A DNA stretch of 64,000 nt, taken from positions 423,314 to 487,313 of the forward strand of contig NZ_JACGXN010000001.1 in the NCBI RefSeq assembly GCF_014138285.1, read 5' to 3'. Each line of letters begins with the position of its first letter. Position 1 is the first letter of the stretch. Positions 36,700 to 45,677 of the stretch are shown here, one piece after another. The position numbers and the translations under genes were made by a program. Source of the stretch: Phyllobacterium myrsinacearum (GTDB lineage Bacteria > Pseudomonadota > Alphaproteobacteria > Rhizobiales > Rhizobiaceae). The notes beneath the pieces are model-generated. The model was not told where the DNA came from, made no database searches, and was given only the letters and a program-made list of their open reading frames with translations.

Positions 36700-36890
36700 C
36701 GCGCCGATGGTTTCTCCGGCAAGACAACGCGGGAGATGAAAAGGGAACACGGTGAGGCGTACCCAAAAGGGACCGAGACCGTGGCTGCCCCCGCAACTGT
36801 AAGCGATGAGCGACGCCTGACATGCCACTGACCGCAAGGTCGGGAAGGCAAGGCGAAGCAAGGATCCGCGAGCCAGGAGACCTGCCATCA
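36700..36890 (+). promoter_or_regulatory. Cobalamin (AdoCbl) riboswitch
   Basis: Contains the family's conserved blocks in order: GATGGTTTCTCCGGC-type 5' stem, AAAAGGGAACACGGTGAGG, the B12-box-type GCCACTG...GGGAAGGC segment (GCCACTGACCGCAAGGTCGG), and the closing GCCAGGAGACCTGCC near 36870-36886. It lies upstream of the DUF1636/BtuFCD-like operon, about 120 bp before its first start, and should shut expression off when adenosylcobalamin is plentiful. Ends are approximate. Confidence 0.93.
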
Positions 36891-37008
36891 TATCTAGAAT
36901 TCGAACCGGACGGGGTGTGCCGGGAGCGATGCGATGTTTCCCGCGCATGGTTCGCGTTGATGCATTGTCTGCGTTCCCTGACCTTTGTTCGAGAAACAAT
37001 GGACAGGC

Positions 37009-37365
37009 ATGACGACCGCCAACCACCAGATTATTGTCTGCACCCTGTGCAAGGCCACCGACGGCCTGTCGCGGCCGGGACAGCAACTTGTCGACAGGCT
37101 TCAGGCCGAACTCGGTGACCATCTCGCCTATGAGGTGCGTGGCGTTGGCTGCATGGCGGGTTGCGAACGCCCGTGCACAGTGGCGTTCCGCGCACCTGAC
37201 AAAGCGCAGTATCTCTTCGGCGACATCGACCCTGATATAGACTTTACCGATCTCGTCGATTTTGCCCGGATATATCGCGACCTTACCGACGGCTGGTCCA
37301 AGGCGTCGCAACGCCCGCAAGGCCTTTACGACAAGACACTCGCACGCATTCCGGCGCACCTATGA
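37009..37365 (+). CDS. DUF1636 family Cys-rich metal-binding-type protein
   Basis: 118 residues from the ATG at 37009, with GGACAGG upstream. It has C-T-L-C-K near the N-terminus and C-M-A-G-C-E-R-P-C in the middle, resembling thioredoxin-like ferredoxin motifs. DUF1636 genes are repeatedly found in cobalamin-regulated loci of alphaproteobacteria. The role is unproven; binding of a metal, cobalt complex or iron-sulfur cluster is plausible. It is first after the riboswitch, followed by the ABC importer. Confidence 0.8.
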   Translation: MTTANHQIIVCTLCKATDGLSRPGQQLVDRLQAELGDHLAYEVRGVGCMAGCERPCTVAFRAPDKAQYLFGDIDPDIDFTDLVDFARIYRDLTDGWSKASQRPQGLYDKTLARIPAHL

Positions 37366-37492
37366 CATATCAAGCATTGACCAATGTTATAACGTTACTA
37401 TACGACAACGATACACCGACAATAGCGCAACGGAATTTACCGGTTTGGGATCTGACACCATGTGCCTTGCCTGCAGTGACGGATATCCGTCC

Positions 37493-38299
37493 ATGAGCCA
37501 CCTCGCCCTGCGCGCCGACGAGGTGACGTTCCGCACCTCGGGCCAAATGCTCGTAGACGACGTATCGCTCGACATCGTGCGCGGTGCGCGTCTTGCCATC
37601 ATCGGACCGAACGGTGCAGGGAAATCGACGCTTCTGCGTATGCTGGCCGGTCTGCTGCGTCCCACCTCCGGCCGCATCTATTTCGGCAATACGGCCATCG
37701 ACCGGCTTTCGTCGAAGGAAAGAGCCAAAAAGTTTGCCTTCGTCGGTCAGAGTGATGCGCCGGACCCGCAGTTGCTGGTGGAGGATTATGTGTCTTTCGG
37801 CCGCATTCCGCATATTGGCACCCTGACCAGAGCGAAAGATCACGACATCGTGGCGGAGGCCTTGTTTCGCGCCAGGATCGCCGCGTTTTCGCGCCGTCCC
37901 ATCGGTTCACTCTCTGGCGGAGAAAGACAGCGTGTACAACTGGCGCGTGCCATCGCCCAGCAGCCGGACATCCTGTTTCTGGATGAGCCCACCAATCATC
38001 TCGATCCGAAGGCGCGCAGCGAACTTTTGGCGCTCGTCGCCGGCCTCGACGTGACGACCATCGCAGTGCTGCACGATCTGCCGCTGGTCGCACCATTCGC
38101 CACCCATGTCGCCGTCATGCATAGCGCCCAACTGGTTGCATCAGGCACTCCCGATGAAACGCTGACGCCGCGTATCGTCAGCGACGTCTTTGATCTCGAT
38201 GTCCTGCGCCTGCGTCATCCCTCGCAGGATCGCGATCTCATGGTGTTCGAAGCACCAGAGCCAACAACAAAACAAACTGCTCAGTTACGGAGAATTTGA
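37493..38299 (+). CDS. ABC transporter ATPase, BtuD/FecE-like
   Basis: 268 residues from the ATG at 37493 (MSHLALRADEVTF). A longer start at 37460, with MCLACSDGYPS, is possible. Walker A is I-I-G-P-N-G-A-G-K-S-T-L, the signature is L-S-G-G-E-R-Q-R-V, and Walker B is I-L-F-L-D-E-P-T-N-H-L-D. The type is the iron-siderophore/heme/vitamin B12 class. The stop overlaps the start of the binding-protein gene (TGATG). With the riboswitch upstream, corrinoid import is the natural reading. Confidence 0.88.
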   Translation: MSHLALRADEVTFRTSGQMLVDDVSLDIVRGARLAIIGPNGAGKSTLLRMLAGLLRPTSGRIYFGNTAIDRLSSKERAKKFAFVGQSDAPDPQLLVEDYVSFGRIPHIGTLTRAKDHDIVAEALFRARIAAFSRRPIGSLSGGERQRVQLARAIAQQPDILFLDEPTNHLDPKARSELLALVAGLDVTTIAVLHDLPLVAPFATHVAVMHSAQLVASGTPDETLTPRIVSDVFDLDVLRLRHPSQDRDLMVFEAPEPTTKQTAQLRRI

Positions 38300-39246
38300 T
38301 GAAAAGAATATTGCTCGCCCTCGCATTGTCGGCGCTATCAGCACCCGCCTGGGCGTTTCCTGTCACGGTGGATAGTTGTGGCAAGCCCCTCACTTTTGAT
38401 TCAGCGCCCAAACGTGCAGTCGTTCAGGACATCAATATGAGCGAAATGGCCTTCGCCCTACACCTGCAGTCCTCGATGGTTGGCGTATCCGGCATTACCG
38501 GCTGGTACAAGCTGGACGACGCGTTCAAGAAACAGCAGGGCTCCATTCCCGAGCTTGCGCCCAAATATCCGACCCTTGAAAATCTTATCGCGGTTGAACC
38601 CGATTTCTTCTTTGCCGGCTGGAATTACGGCATGAAGCCGGGCGGTGAAGTCACCCCCGACACGCTGGCGCCGCATGGCATCAAGACGCTCGAACTGACC
38701 GAAAGCTGTATCCATCTCGACAAGAATCGGCCTGCCGCCTCGATGGATCTGCTCTATGGCGACATGGAAAAGCTGGGCAAGATTTTCGATAGGGAAGACG
38801 AGGCCAACAAACTGGTCAACGACTGGAAGGCAGAGCTTGCCGCGATCAAGACCAAGATTGGTGACAAGAACGGCACCCGCGTCTTCCTTTACGATTCCGG
38901 CGAGGACAAGCCGTTCACGGCGGGCAAGTTCGCCATACCGACGGCGATGATCAGCGAAGCCGGGGGCACCAACATCATGGCCGATCTCGACACCAGCTGG
39001 GGCACCACCTCGTGGGAAACCGTTGCGACACGCAATCCGGAATTCCTTGTCCTTCTGGATTATCAGGATGATGCGGGCTACCAGAAGCTGCTCGACTTCC
39101 TCAAGTCCCATCCGGCGATGAAGGAAACCGATGCGGTCAAGAACAACCGCTTTGTTGCCCTGCGTTACGCCGAACTCACGCCCGGCCCGGCCAATATCGA
39201 AGCGATTGCCAAGATGGCCAAGGCCATGCATCCGGAAGCCTTCTGA
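38299..39246 (+). CDS. Periplasmic binding protein, BtuF/FhuD-like
   Basis: 315 residues with a Sec signal peptide (MKRILLALALSALSAPAWAF, cleavage after A-W-A). The mature part is a class III helical-backbone binding protein: V-D-S-C-G-K-P-L-T-F-D-S-A-P-K-R-A-V-V-Q-D, then L-I-A-V-E-P-D-F-F-F-A-G-W-N-Y-G, then E-F-L-V-L-L-D-Y. The start follows CGGAGA and overlaps the ATPase stop. Ligand is inferred as a corrinoid from the riboswitch; a cobalt or iron chelate is the alternative. Confidence 0.85.
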   Translation: MKRILLALALSALSAPAWAFPVTVDSCGKPLTFDSAPKRAVVQDINMSEMAFALHLQSSMVGVSGITGWYKLDDAFKKQQGSIPELAPKYPTLENLIAVEPDFFFAGWNYGMKPGGEVTPDTLAPHGIKTLELTESCIHLDKNRPAASMDLLYGDMEKLGKIFDREDEANKLVNDWKAELAAIKTKIGDKNGTRVFLYDSGEDKPFTAGKFAIPTAMISEAGGTNIMADLDTSWGTTSWETVATRNPEFLVLLDYQDDAGYQKLLDFLKSHPAMKETDAVKNNRFVALRYAELTPGPANIEAIAKMAKAMHPEAF

Positions 39247-40266
39247 GTGCATCTGCCTGTCCGTCAGCATCTGACACTTATGACGGGGGTGGTGGCCATT
39301 CTGGCCCTCGCCCTCGTATCCATTGCCTATGGCGCGACGGTTATTCCGCTCGGCGATGTGCTGCGCGCCCTCACCCATGCCGCTGGTCTCTCCGATACCG
39401 CCGTCAACGGTCCGGTCGGCAAGATCATCGTCGATCTGCGCCTGCCTCGGGTCATCCTAGCCATTTGCGTTGGCGCTGGGCTCGGTGTCATCGGCGCGCT
39501 GCTGCAAACCGTCACCCGGAATGATCTCGCCGATCCGTTCCTGTTTGGACTGTCCAACGGCGCTGCGGCTGGTGCAGTCTCGGTCATCACGGTCATCGGC
39601 GACCGCTTCGGCATCTGGACGCTGCCGGTTGCCGCGTTCTGCGGCGGCATGCTGGCGGCCATTGTCGTGCTGATGCTGGTACGGCGCGTGCAGGGACAGG
39701 GCCCGGAACGGCTGATCCTGGCTGGTCTTGCCGTCTCCTTCCTGTTTGCCGCGCTGACCAATTACATGGTGTTTGCCGGCGACCAGCGCGCCGCCCATTC
39801 CGTGATGTTCTGGACGCTCGGCGGCCTTGGTCTTGCCCGCTGGGAAAACCTGCCGCTCGCCCTTGTCGGGCTAGCCGCTATCCTCATCTACGCCCTTTAC
39901 AACCATCGCAATCTCGACGCCCTGCTGGCGGGCGAAAACACGGCGGAAAGCCTTGGCATAAGGGTGACCCGCATCCGTAATACGGTGTTCATCGTCTGTG
40001 CCTTCTCTACCGCGATTTTTGTCTCGGTGGCGGGCGTCATCGGCTTCGTTGGCCTGATGATCCCGCATATTGCCCGGCGTTTTTCGGGTCAGCTGCATGC
40101 GGGATTGATTGTTACCTGTGCCCTGCTCGGGGCCCTGCTGATCCTGCTCAGCGATCTTGCTGCCCGCCTGCTGCTGGCACCGCAGGAATTGCCGATCGGC
40201 ATTGTCACGAGTTCAATCGGTGCGTTTTTTGTGGTGACGATTTTGTTGAGAAAGCGGCCGGGGTAG
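39247..40266 (+). CDS. ABC transporter permease, BtuC/FecD-like
   Basis: 339-residue permease of the FecCD/BtuC family with about ten helices. Motifs: R-L-P-R-V-I-L-A-I-C-V-G-A-G-L-G-V-I-G-A-L-L-Q-T, then N-D-L-A-D-P-F-L-F-G-L-S-N-G-A-A, and G-F-V-G-L-M-I-P-H-I-A-R. The start is GTG immediately after the binding-protein stop, so the order riboswitch, DUF1636, ATPase, binding protein, permease forms one operon. Confidence 0.9.
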   Translation: MHLPVRQHLTLMTGVVAILALALVSIAYGATVIPLGDVLRALTHAAGLSDTAVNGPVGKIIVDLRLPRVILAICVGAGLGVIGALLQTVTRNDLADPFLFGLSNGAAAGAVSVITVIGDRFGIWTLPVAAFCGGMLAAIVVLMLVRRVQGQGPERLILAGLAVSFLFAALTNYMVFAGDQRAAHSVMFWTLGGLGLARWENLPLALVGLAAILIYALYNHRNLDALLAGENTAESLGIRVTRIRNTVFIVCAFSTAIFVSVAGVIGFVGLMIPHIARRFSGQLHAGLIVTCALLGALLILLSDLAARLLLAPQELPIGIVTSSIGAFFVVTILLRKRPG

Positions 40267-40287
40267 ATTGGATTGCAAAAGCCCCCT

Positions 40288-40332
40288 GCCTGATTCGTGG
40301 TTCGACCATGCGCAATGGCATTGCGATCAGGC
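40288..40332 (-). terminator. Nested hairpin between the permease and cysQ genes
   Basis: Outer stem GCCTGAT / ATCAGGC and inner stem CGCAAT / ATTGCG (loop GGC) lie in the 65-bp convergent gap; cysQ's stop is at the base. On the minus strand it is followed by AGGGGGCTTTTGC, a weak T-run. The segment TGATTCGTGGTTCGAC is a fragment of repeat B. Confidence 0.45.
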
Positions 40333-41144
40333 TATAACCTGCCCCAGGCCACGAAATTCGGATTGGCGAAATCGGCATCATCAGCCTGATTGCGGCGGCC
40401 GTAGGTGAGCGGATTTCCATCCAGTGTCAGGGTTATGCCTCCGGCAGCCCGCAGGACCGCATCGCCCGCCGCCGTATCCCATTCCATCGTCCGGCCGAAA
40501 CGCGGATAGATATCCGCCTCGCCCCGCGCCAGCAGACCAAATTTCAGCGACGATCCTACAGAAACACAGTCGGCGACACTGAATTTCTCCAGATAAGCAT
40601 CCGTTTCCGGCGTGCGGTGCGAACGACTGGCAACTGCAATCAGTTCATCCGGCAGTTTGCGGCACGATATCGCCTTGCGTGCCGTCACAGACCCGTCTTC
40701 GCCGATGCTGACTTCTTCCGCACCACCGGCCCCGCCAATGAACAGGACGCCGCGCACCGGCGCATACACCACGCCGAGCACCGGCGCACCGTGCTCGATG
40801 AGGGCGATGTTGACCGTGAAATCACCGTTGCGGCTGACAAATTCCCGCGTCCCGTCAAGCGGATCAACCAGATAGAACCGTGCACCAAGATCACCCGGCA
40901 CATGACCACCGGAAATTTCCTCTTCGGCCACGACGGGAATATCAGGCGTCGCCCTGCGCAAGGCTGCCTGAATGATAGCTTCGGCAGCGTGATCGGCCTC
41001 CGTCACCGGCGACTTGTCGTCCTTCAGTTCGAAATCACAGCCCTTGGCATAAATGCGCAGGATTTCCTGACCAGCGGCTATGGCAGTTGTTTCGAACAGG
41101 GCGAGCAGGCCCGGGTGGTCGAGGGTTGGAAGAGTGAATGTCAT
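40332..41144 (-). CDS. cysQ: 3'(2'),5'-bisphosphate nucleotidase
   Basis: 270-residue inositol-monophosphatase-superfamily enzyme that removes phosphate from PAP/PAPS and so prevents toxic PAP accumulation during sulfate assimilation. Metal-binding motifs: A-E-E-E-I-S-G near residue 80, V-D-P-L-D-G-T-R-E-F, and E-W-D-T-A-A-G-D-A-V. It lies next to cysNC-cysD. Its likely ribosome-binding site GAGGGGGGTGC comes from the end of palindromic element A. Confidence 0.92.
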   Translation of the reverse strand: MTFTLPTLDHPGLLALFETTAIAAGQEILRIYAKGCDFELKDDKSPVTEADHAAEAIIQAALRRATPDIPVVAEEEISGGHVPGDLGARFYLVDPLDGTREFVSRNGDFTVNIALIEHGAPVLGVVYAPVRGVLFIGGAGGAEEVSIGEDGSVTARKAISCRKLPDELIAVASRSHRTPETDAYLEKFSVADCVSVGSSLKFGLLARGEADIYPRFGRTMEWDTAAGDAVLRAAGGITLTLDGNPLTYGRRNQADDADFANPNFVAWGRL

Positions 41145-41145
41145 G

Positions 41146-41340
41146 CACCCCCCTCTGCCCTGTCGGGCATCTCCCCCGCAAGGGGGGAGATCACATCGAC
41201 ATCAACATTTTCACTTGGCATGCAATATCTCAGAACTGGTCGAAATAGCTGTGAAGGCTGATCTCCCCCCTTGCGGGGGGTCCGAAGGACGGGCGAGACC
41301 CGTGGCTCACCCGGGAGCCCGACAGGGCAGAGGGGGGTGA
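41146..41340. repeat. Palindromic intergenic element A, copy 3, with an internal insertion
   Basis: About 195 bp with the same outer arms as copies 1 and 2, but about 35 bp of extra sequence (TCCGAAGGACGGGCGAGACC...) sits in the right arm, between CCCCTTGCGGGGGG and GCCCGACAGGGCAGAGG. The spacer shares stretches (CATCGACATCAACA, TCTCAGAACTG, AAGGCTGATCTCC) with copy 1. It separates cysNC from cysQ. Confidence 0.88.
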
Positions 41341-41356
41341 ACAACACCGGTATCAC

Positions 41357-43294
41357 CTAGATCGACCACGAACTTTGATCGTAGCTGAAAATGATGCCGT
41401 GGTCCGTCAGCAGCTTTTCCACCTCCGATGCAAGCACCTCTGTCGTCCTGCCAACCGTGTGCAGATGCAGTTCCGGATTCTCGGGCGCTTCATAGGGCGA
41501 GTCGACGCCGGTGAAATTCTTGATCTCGCCGCGCAGTGCTTTGGCATAGAGACCTTTCGGATCGCGGCGGGCGCATTCCTCGAACGGCGTATCAACAAAA
41601 ACTTCGAGAAACTCGCCATCGGCGAGAAGTTCGCGCACCATGCGGCGCTCCGAACGGAACGGCGAAATGAACGAGACCAGTACGATCAGGCCAGCATCGA
41701 CCATCAGCTTGGCGACTTCGCCGACACGACGGATGTTTTCCACCCGGTCCTCTTCGGTGAAGCCAAGGTCGCGGTTGAGCCCATGGCGCACGTTGTCACC
41801 ATCGAGAATATAGGTGTGCTTGCCGAGCGACGAGAGGCGTTTCTCCATCAGATTGGCAATGGTTGACTTGCCGGAACCGGAAAGGCCGGTGAACCAAATG
41901 ACCGCCGGTTTCTGGTTCTTCTGGTCAGCGCGCGATGCCTTGCTGACATCCAGCGCCTGCCAATGCACGTTGGATGCGCGGCGCAGGCCGAAGTCGATCA
42001 TGCCCGCGCCGACAGTGGCGTTGGTAAGCCGGTCGATCAGAATGAACGATCCGGTCGAGCGGTTCGACTTGTATGGATCGAAGGCAACCGGCTCCTGCGT
42101 CGAAATGTTGACGACGCCGACTTCATTCAGGTCAAGCGATTTTGCCGCTTCCTGCGCGAAGGTGTTGATATCGATTCGATATTTGAGGTCGGTGATCGTG
42201 GCTGTCGCCTGATCCGTTTCCGTCCGCAGGATGTAGGAACGGCCGGGGATCAGCGCGTGTTCGGAGAACCAGACGAGATGCGCGGCGAACTGATCCGCCA
42301 CTTCAGGGCGGGCGCCGGGTGCTACCAGCATATTGCCGCGTGACACCTCAACCTCATCCTCCAGCACCAGTGTGACCGCCTGGCCTTCAACAGCCCGGGC
42401 AAGGTCTCCGTCCTGCGTGACGACGCGCTTGACCCGCGAGGACTTGCCGGATTTGGCGACAACCACCTCATCTCCCTGTGACACGACACCGGACGCGATG
42501 GTACCGGAGAAGCCGCGAAAGTCGAGATTGGGCCGGTTGACATATTGCACCGGAAAACGGAACGGGCGCTCTTCATCCGCGTCGGCCAACGGCACGTTTT
42601 CAAGATGTTCGAGCAGTGCCGGGCCCTTGTACCAGGGCATGTTGGCGGAGGCGGAAATCACATTGTCGCCAAAGCGCGCCGATAGCGGAATGGGCTGGAT
42701 CGACTGGAAGCCGAGCTTATCGGCAAAGGCCTGATAGTCGGCAACGATCCTGTCAAAAATCTCCTGGGAATAATCGACAAGATCGATCTTGTTGATGGCC
42801 AGAACGATGTTGCGGATGCCCAGCAGCGAGGCAATGAAACTGTGGCGGCGCGTTTGCCGCAAAATACCCTGACGCGCATCGACAAGCACAATGGCGAGAT
42901 CGGCGGTGGAGGCACCTGTCGCCATGTTGCGGGTGTATTGCTCGTGACCCGGTGTATCGGCGACGATGAACTTGCGCTTGGGCGTCGAGAAGAAGCGGTA
43001 GGCGACGTCAATGGTGATGCCCTGCTCGCGCTCGGCCTCCAACCCATCCACCAGCAGCGCGAAATCAATATCCTCGCCATTGGTGCCGTGCTTGCGGCTG
43101 TCGTTCTGCAGGGCGGCCAACTGGTCCTCGAAGATCAGCTTGGTATCGTAGAGCAGACGGCCGATCAATGTTGACTTGCCATCATCGACCGAACCGCAGG
43201 TGAGGAAACGCAGCAGCGATTTCTTTTCCTGCTCGGCCATGTAGGCGCGGATTTCCTCGGCAGCGGAAGCCTCAATCGGGGCAACGGTGTTCAT
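41357..43294 (-). CDS. cysN: Bifunctional sulfate adenylyltransferase subunit 1 / adenylylsulfate kinase (CysN-CysC fusion)
   Basis: 645 residues. The N-terminal part (to about 450) is the GTPase subunit of ATP sulfurylase, with [22 protein letters not shown], and N-K-I-D-L-V-D. The C-terminal part (from about 460) is APS kinase, with [14 protein letters not shown] and D-G-D-N-V-R-H-G-L. It makes APS and then PAPS. The fusion is the NodQ-type arrangement common in Rhizobiales. Its start overlaps the cysD stop (TGATG). No PAPS reductase gene is visible nearby, so PAPS could feed assimilation elsewhere or sulfation of a surface polysaccharide. Confidence 0.95.
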   Translation of the reverse strand: MNTVAPIEASAAEEIRAYMAEQEKKSLLRFLTCGSVDDGKSTLIGRLLYDTKLIFEDQLAALQNDSRKHGTNGEDIDFALLVDGLEAEREQGITIDVAYRFFSTPKRKFIVADTPGHEQYTRNMATGASTADLAIVLVDARQGILRQTRRHSFIASLLGIRNIVLAINKIDLVDYSQEIFDRIVADYQAFADKLGFQSIQPIPLSARFGDNVISASANMPWYKGPALLEHLENVPLADADEERPFRFPVQYVNRPNLDFRGFSGTIASGVVSQGDEVVVAKSGKSSRVKRVVTQDGDLARAVEGQAVTLVLEDEVEVSRGNMLVAPGARPEVADQFAAHLVWFSEHALIPGRSYILRTETDQATATITDLKYRIDINTFAQEAAKSLDLNEVGVVNISTQEPVAFDPYKSNRSTGSFILIDRLTNATVGAGMIDFGLRRASNVHWQALDVSKASRADQKNQKPAVIWFTGLSGSGKSTIANLMEKRLSSLGKHTYILDGDNVRHGLNRDLGFTEEDRVENIRRVGEVAKLMVDAGLIVLVSFISPFRSERRMVRELLADGEFLEVFVDTPFEECARRDPKGLYAKALRGEIKNFTGVDSPYEAPENPELHLHTVGRTTEVLASEVEKLLTDHGIIFSYDQSSWSI

Positions 43295-44199
43295 CAGAAA
43301 TAGCCCTCGCGCTTCTTCTTCTCCATCGATCCGGCTTCATCCTTGTCGATCAAGCGGCCCTGCCGCTCCGATGTGCGGGCAATCAGCATTTCGCTGACGA
43401 TTTCCGGCAATGTAACGGCATCGGATTCAATTGCGCCGGTCAGAGGATAGCAGCCCAGCGTGCGAAAGCGAACGAGCTTTTCCTGCAGCTCTTCGCCGGG
43501 CAGCAGTTGCATGCGCTCGTCGTCGCGCATGATCAGCATACCGTCGCGCTCCACCACGGGCCGCTTGGCCGCGTAATAGAGTGGAACGATCGGGATGTTC
43601 TCCTGCATGATGTACTGCCAGACATCGAGTTCGGTCCAGTTGGAAATCGGGAAGACACGGATGGATTCACCCTTGGCGACCCGCGTGTTGTAGATCTTCC
43701 ACATTTCCGGGCGCTGGTTCTTCGGATCCCACGAATGCTGCGCATTGCGGAAAGAGAAAATGCGCTCCTTCGCCCGAGATTTCTCCTCGTCGCGCCGTGC
43801 GCCGCCGAAGGCCGCGTCGAAGCCATATTTGTCGAGCGCCTGCCGCAGGGCGACGGTCTTCATGATATGGGTATGGGTATTCGATCCATGCACGAAGGGG
43901 CTGATACCCTGTTCGATGCCTTCCTGATTGCTGTGCAGCAGCAGATCGAAACCAAGGCGCTTAGCCTCTGAATCACGAAACGCGATCATCTCCTTGAATT
44001 TCCACGTCGTATCGACATGCAGGAACGGAAATGGCGGCTTGGCCGGATAGAAGGCCTTCATCGCCAGATGCAGCATGACGGAAGAATCCTTGCCGATGGA
44101 ATACAGCATCACCGGTTTGGAAAATGTTGCGGCAACCTCGCGGAAAATATGGATTGCTTCGGCTTCAAGACGCTGAAGATGCGTCAGGCTCTTGGTCAT
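43294..44199 (-). CDS. cysD: Sulfate adenylyltransferase subunit 2
   Basis: 301 residues from the ATG at 44199. The PP-loop-type N-terminal motif [15 protein letters not shown] is intact, as are the [12 protein letters not shown] region and the C-terminal [12 protein letters not shown]. It forms the ATP sulfurylase with CysN. The stop overlaps the cysNC start by one base. Confidence 0.95.
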   Translation of the reverse strand: MTKSLTHLQRLEAEAIHIFREVAATFSKPVMLYSIGKDSSVMLHLAMKAFYPAKPPFPFLHVDTTWKFKEMIAFRDSEAKRLGFDLLLHSNQEGIEQGISPFVHGSNTHTHIMKTVALRQALDKYGFDAAFGGARRDEEKSRAKERIFSFRNAQHSWDPKNQRPEMWKIYNTRVAKGESIRVFPISNWTELDVWQYIMQENIPIVPLYYAAKRPVVERDGMLIMRDDERMQLLPGEELQEKLVRFRTLGCYPLTGAIESDAVTLPEIVSEMLIARTSERQGRLIDKDEAGSMEKKKREGYF

Positions 44200-44673
44200 G
44201 AAAATCACTATCCACTGTGTTACGGGAACTCACGGTCCGTGCCGGCTCGATGCCATTCCGATTTCCAGATGTTCGCCGCAACAAATATCGATCCAGTTTT
44301 TCGGCTTCTTACGACTTGCCGATACGCGCGGCAACCATAGTGGAAGGCCTTGCCGGAAGAAAAGGATGGTTTCACAAGGCAAGGCAAATTCACGCCAATT
44401 TATTACTGCAAACACACCCAATATAAGAACATCATTTCAGTGAAGTTGAAAGCGAGAGTCTGACTTTTTCAAAAAAGCCAATCCGTGGAAAATTGATCCA
44501 GCACAAGGTATCGCCAAACCCCGATGAACGAAATTTATTTCAAGTTGTGCCCGACTGCCGCAACTTTAACGGAAGGTTACGTGTACATTACGATTGACCG
44601 GGATGAGCATCTCTCATAGATGCATCTGAAAATTAATGAATTTAAATTCACCCGAAGTTCCGGAATTAATTTC
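44200..44673. other. Intergenic region between cysD and the glycosyltransferase gene
   Basis: 474 bp between divergent genes. AT-rich stretches in its right half (ATTTATTTCAAGTTG, ACATTACGATTGACC) may hold promoters for both genes. No conserved RNA, repeat or convincing open frame was recognised. Confidence 0.4.
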
Positions 44674-45471
44674 ATGGACATTTGTACTTTCTGGTATGGG
44701 CCGCGTTTGCGGGAAGTTGACCGGGTCTGTCTGGCGTCAATGGTCATGACCGGACAGCGTGTCAAACTCTATGCGTTCGAAGCGATCGAGAACCTGCCGA
44801 AGGGTGTCGAGCTGCACGATGCATCGACTATTCTCGACAAGAAATACTTCCAGCGGATCGATCCGGATTTTCCAAATATTCCCAAAGCCAGCCGTGTCAT
44901 CGGCCAGTTCAGCGACCTGTTTCGCGTGACGCTGATGAAAAAGCAGGAAGGCTTCTGGCTCGACACCGATATTTACCTGCTGAAGCAGTTTCATCCGGCA
45001 ACGGACAAGCCATACCTTGCCCGGGAGAACTATTTCCGTCTGGGCGTTTCCGCCATGTACCTGCCGCCGGACAATCCTGTTATCGCGGAATTCGACAGGT
45101 ATATGGAAGGAACGGAAATCGTTCCGTCCTGGCTGGGTTTCCGGCGCCGTGTGCTGCGTCCTGCATGGTTCCGCATGACCGGCCAGAAAGTCACGCCCGC
45201 AACCATCGGCATCACCACGTTCGCCAATGATGGTATCTCGCGGATGGCCAAGCGTTACGGTTTCTTCAAGGACGCCGCGCCGAAGGAGAATTTCTACTAT
45301 TGGACCGCGCGTGATGCCTTGCGGATTTTCGACCCCGCCTATGGTCTTGAGCCGATCAACCATCCCGATTTCATCGGCTTCCACATCCACAAAAAGGGTC
45401 CGACGAACCAGCCTCCCCTCGAAGGGAGTTTTTACCACTGGGCCGTCAATCGGGTTGCCGATTATCTGTGA
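44674..45471 (+). CDS. Glycosyltransferase (DXD, GT32/capsule-type)
   Basis: 265 residues from the ATG at 44674 (MDICTFWYGPRLREVDRVCLASM); an ATG at 44620 would add 18 residues. The GT32/TcdA-like donor motif F-S-D-L-F-R-V-T-L-M-K-K-Q-E-G-F-W-L-D-T-D contains the DXD that binds the metal and sugar nucleotide. The C-terminal HPDFIGFHIHKKG block resembles LPS-core or capsule transferases. It is alone between the sulfate and sugar operons. The acceptor is unknown. Confidence 0.78.
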   Translation: MDICTFWYGPRLREVDRVCLASMVMTGQRVKLYAFEAIENLPKGVELHDASTILDKKYFQRIDPDFPNIPKASRVIGQFSDLFRVTLMKKQEGFWLDTDIYLLKQFHPATDKPYLARENYFRLGVSAMYLPPDNPVIAEFDRYMEGTEIVPSWLGFRRRVLRPAWFRMTGQKVTPATIGITTFANDGISRMAKRYGFFKDAAPKENFYYWTARDALRIFDPAYGLEPINHPDFIGFHIHKKGPTNQPPLEGSFYHWAVNRVADYL

Positions 45472-45526
45472 GGTTTGCAACCGAACCAGCATCGGTCAGG
45501 ATTTCAGAAATATGCATTCTGACCAA

Positions 45527-45540
45527 ATGAAACGTTTCAT
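45527..45540. promoter_or_regulatory. LacI-type operator O1 of the sugar regulon
   Basis: ATGAAACGTTTCAT, a perfect 14-bp palindrome with the AACGTT core typical of LacI/GalR sites. TTGACA at 45542-45547 immediately follows and may be the -35 box, so repressor binding would block it. Identical sites lie at 45603-45616 and 56622-56635. Confidence 0.8.
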
Positions 45541-45599
45541 ATTGACATTCCCATGATCTTCGGGCTCCTATTGGCCAGAGACGCTGCTATTGCGTTCAC

Positions 45600-45619
45600 G
45601 CGATGAAACGTTTCATCGC
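45600..45619. promoter_or_regulatory. LacI-type operator O2 of the sugar regulon
   Basis: The same 14-bp palindrome extended to a perfect 20-bp one (GCG...CGC flanks), 58 bp upstream of the binding-protein start and 76 bp centre-to-centre from O1. Confidence 0.8.
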
Positions 45620-45677
45620 CATGTTGGAGGACATGGCAAACAGCTGAACTGTCTTTTGTTATTCTGGGAGGAATACA

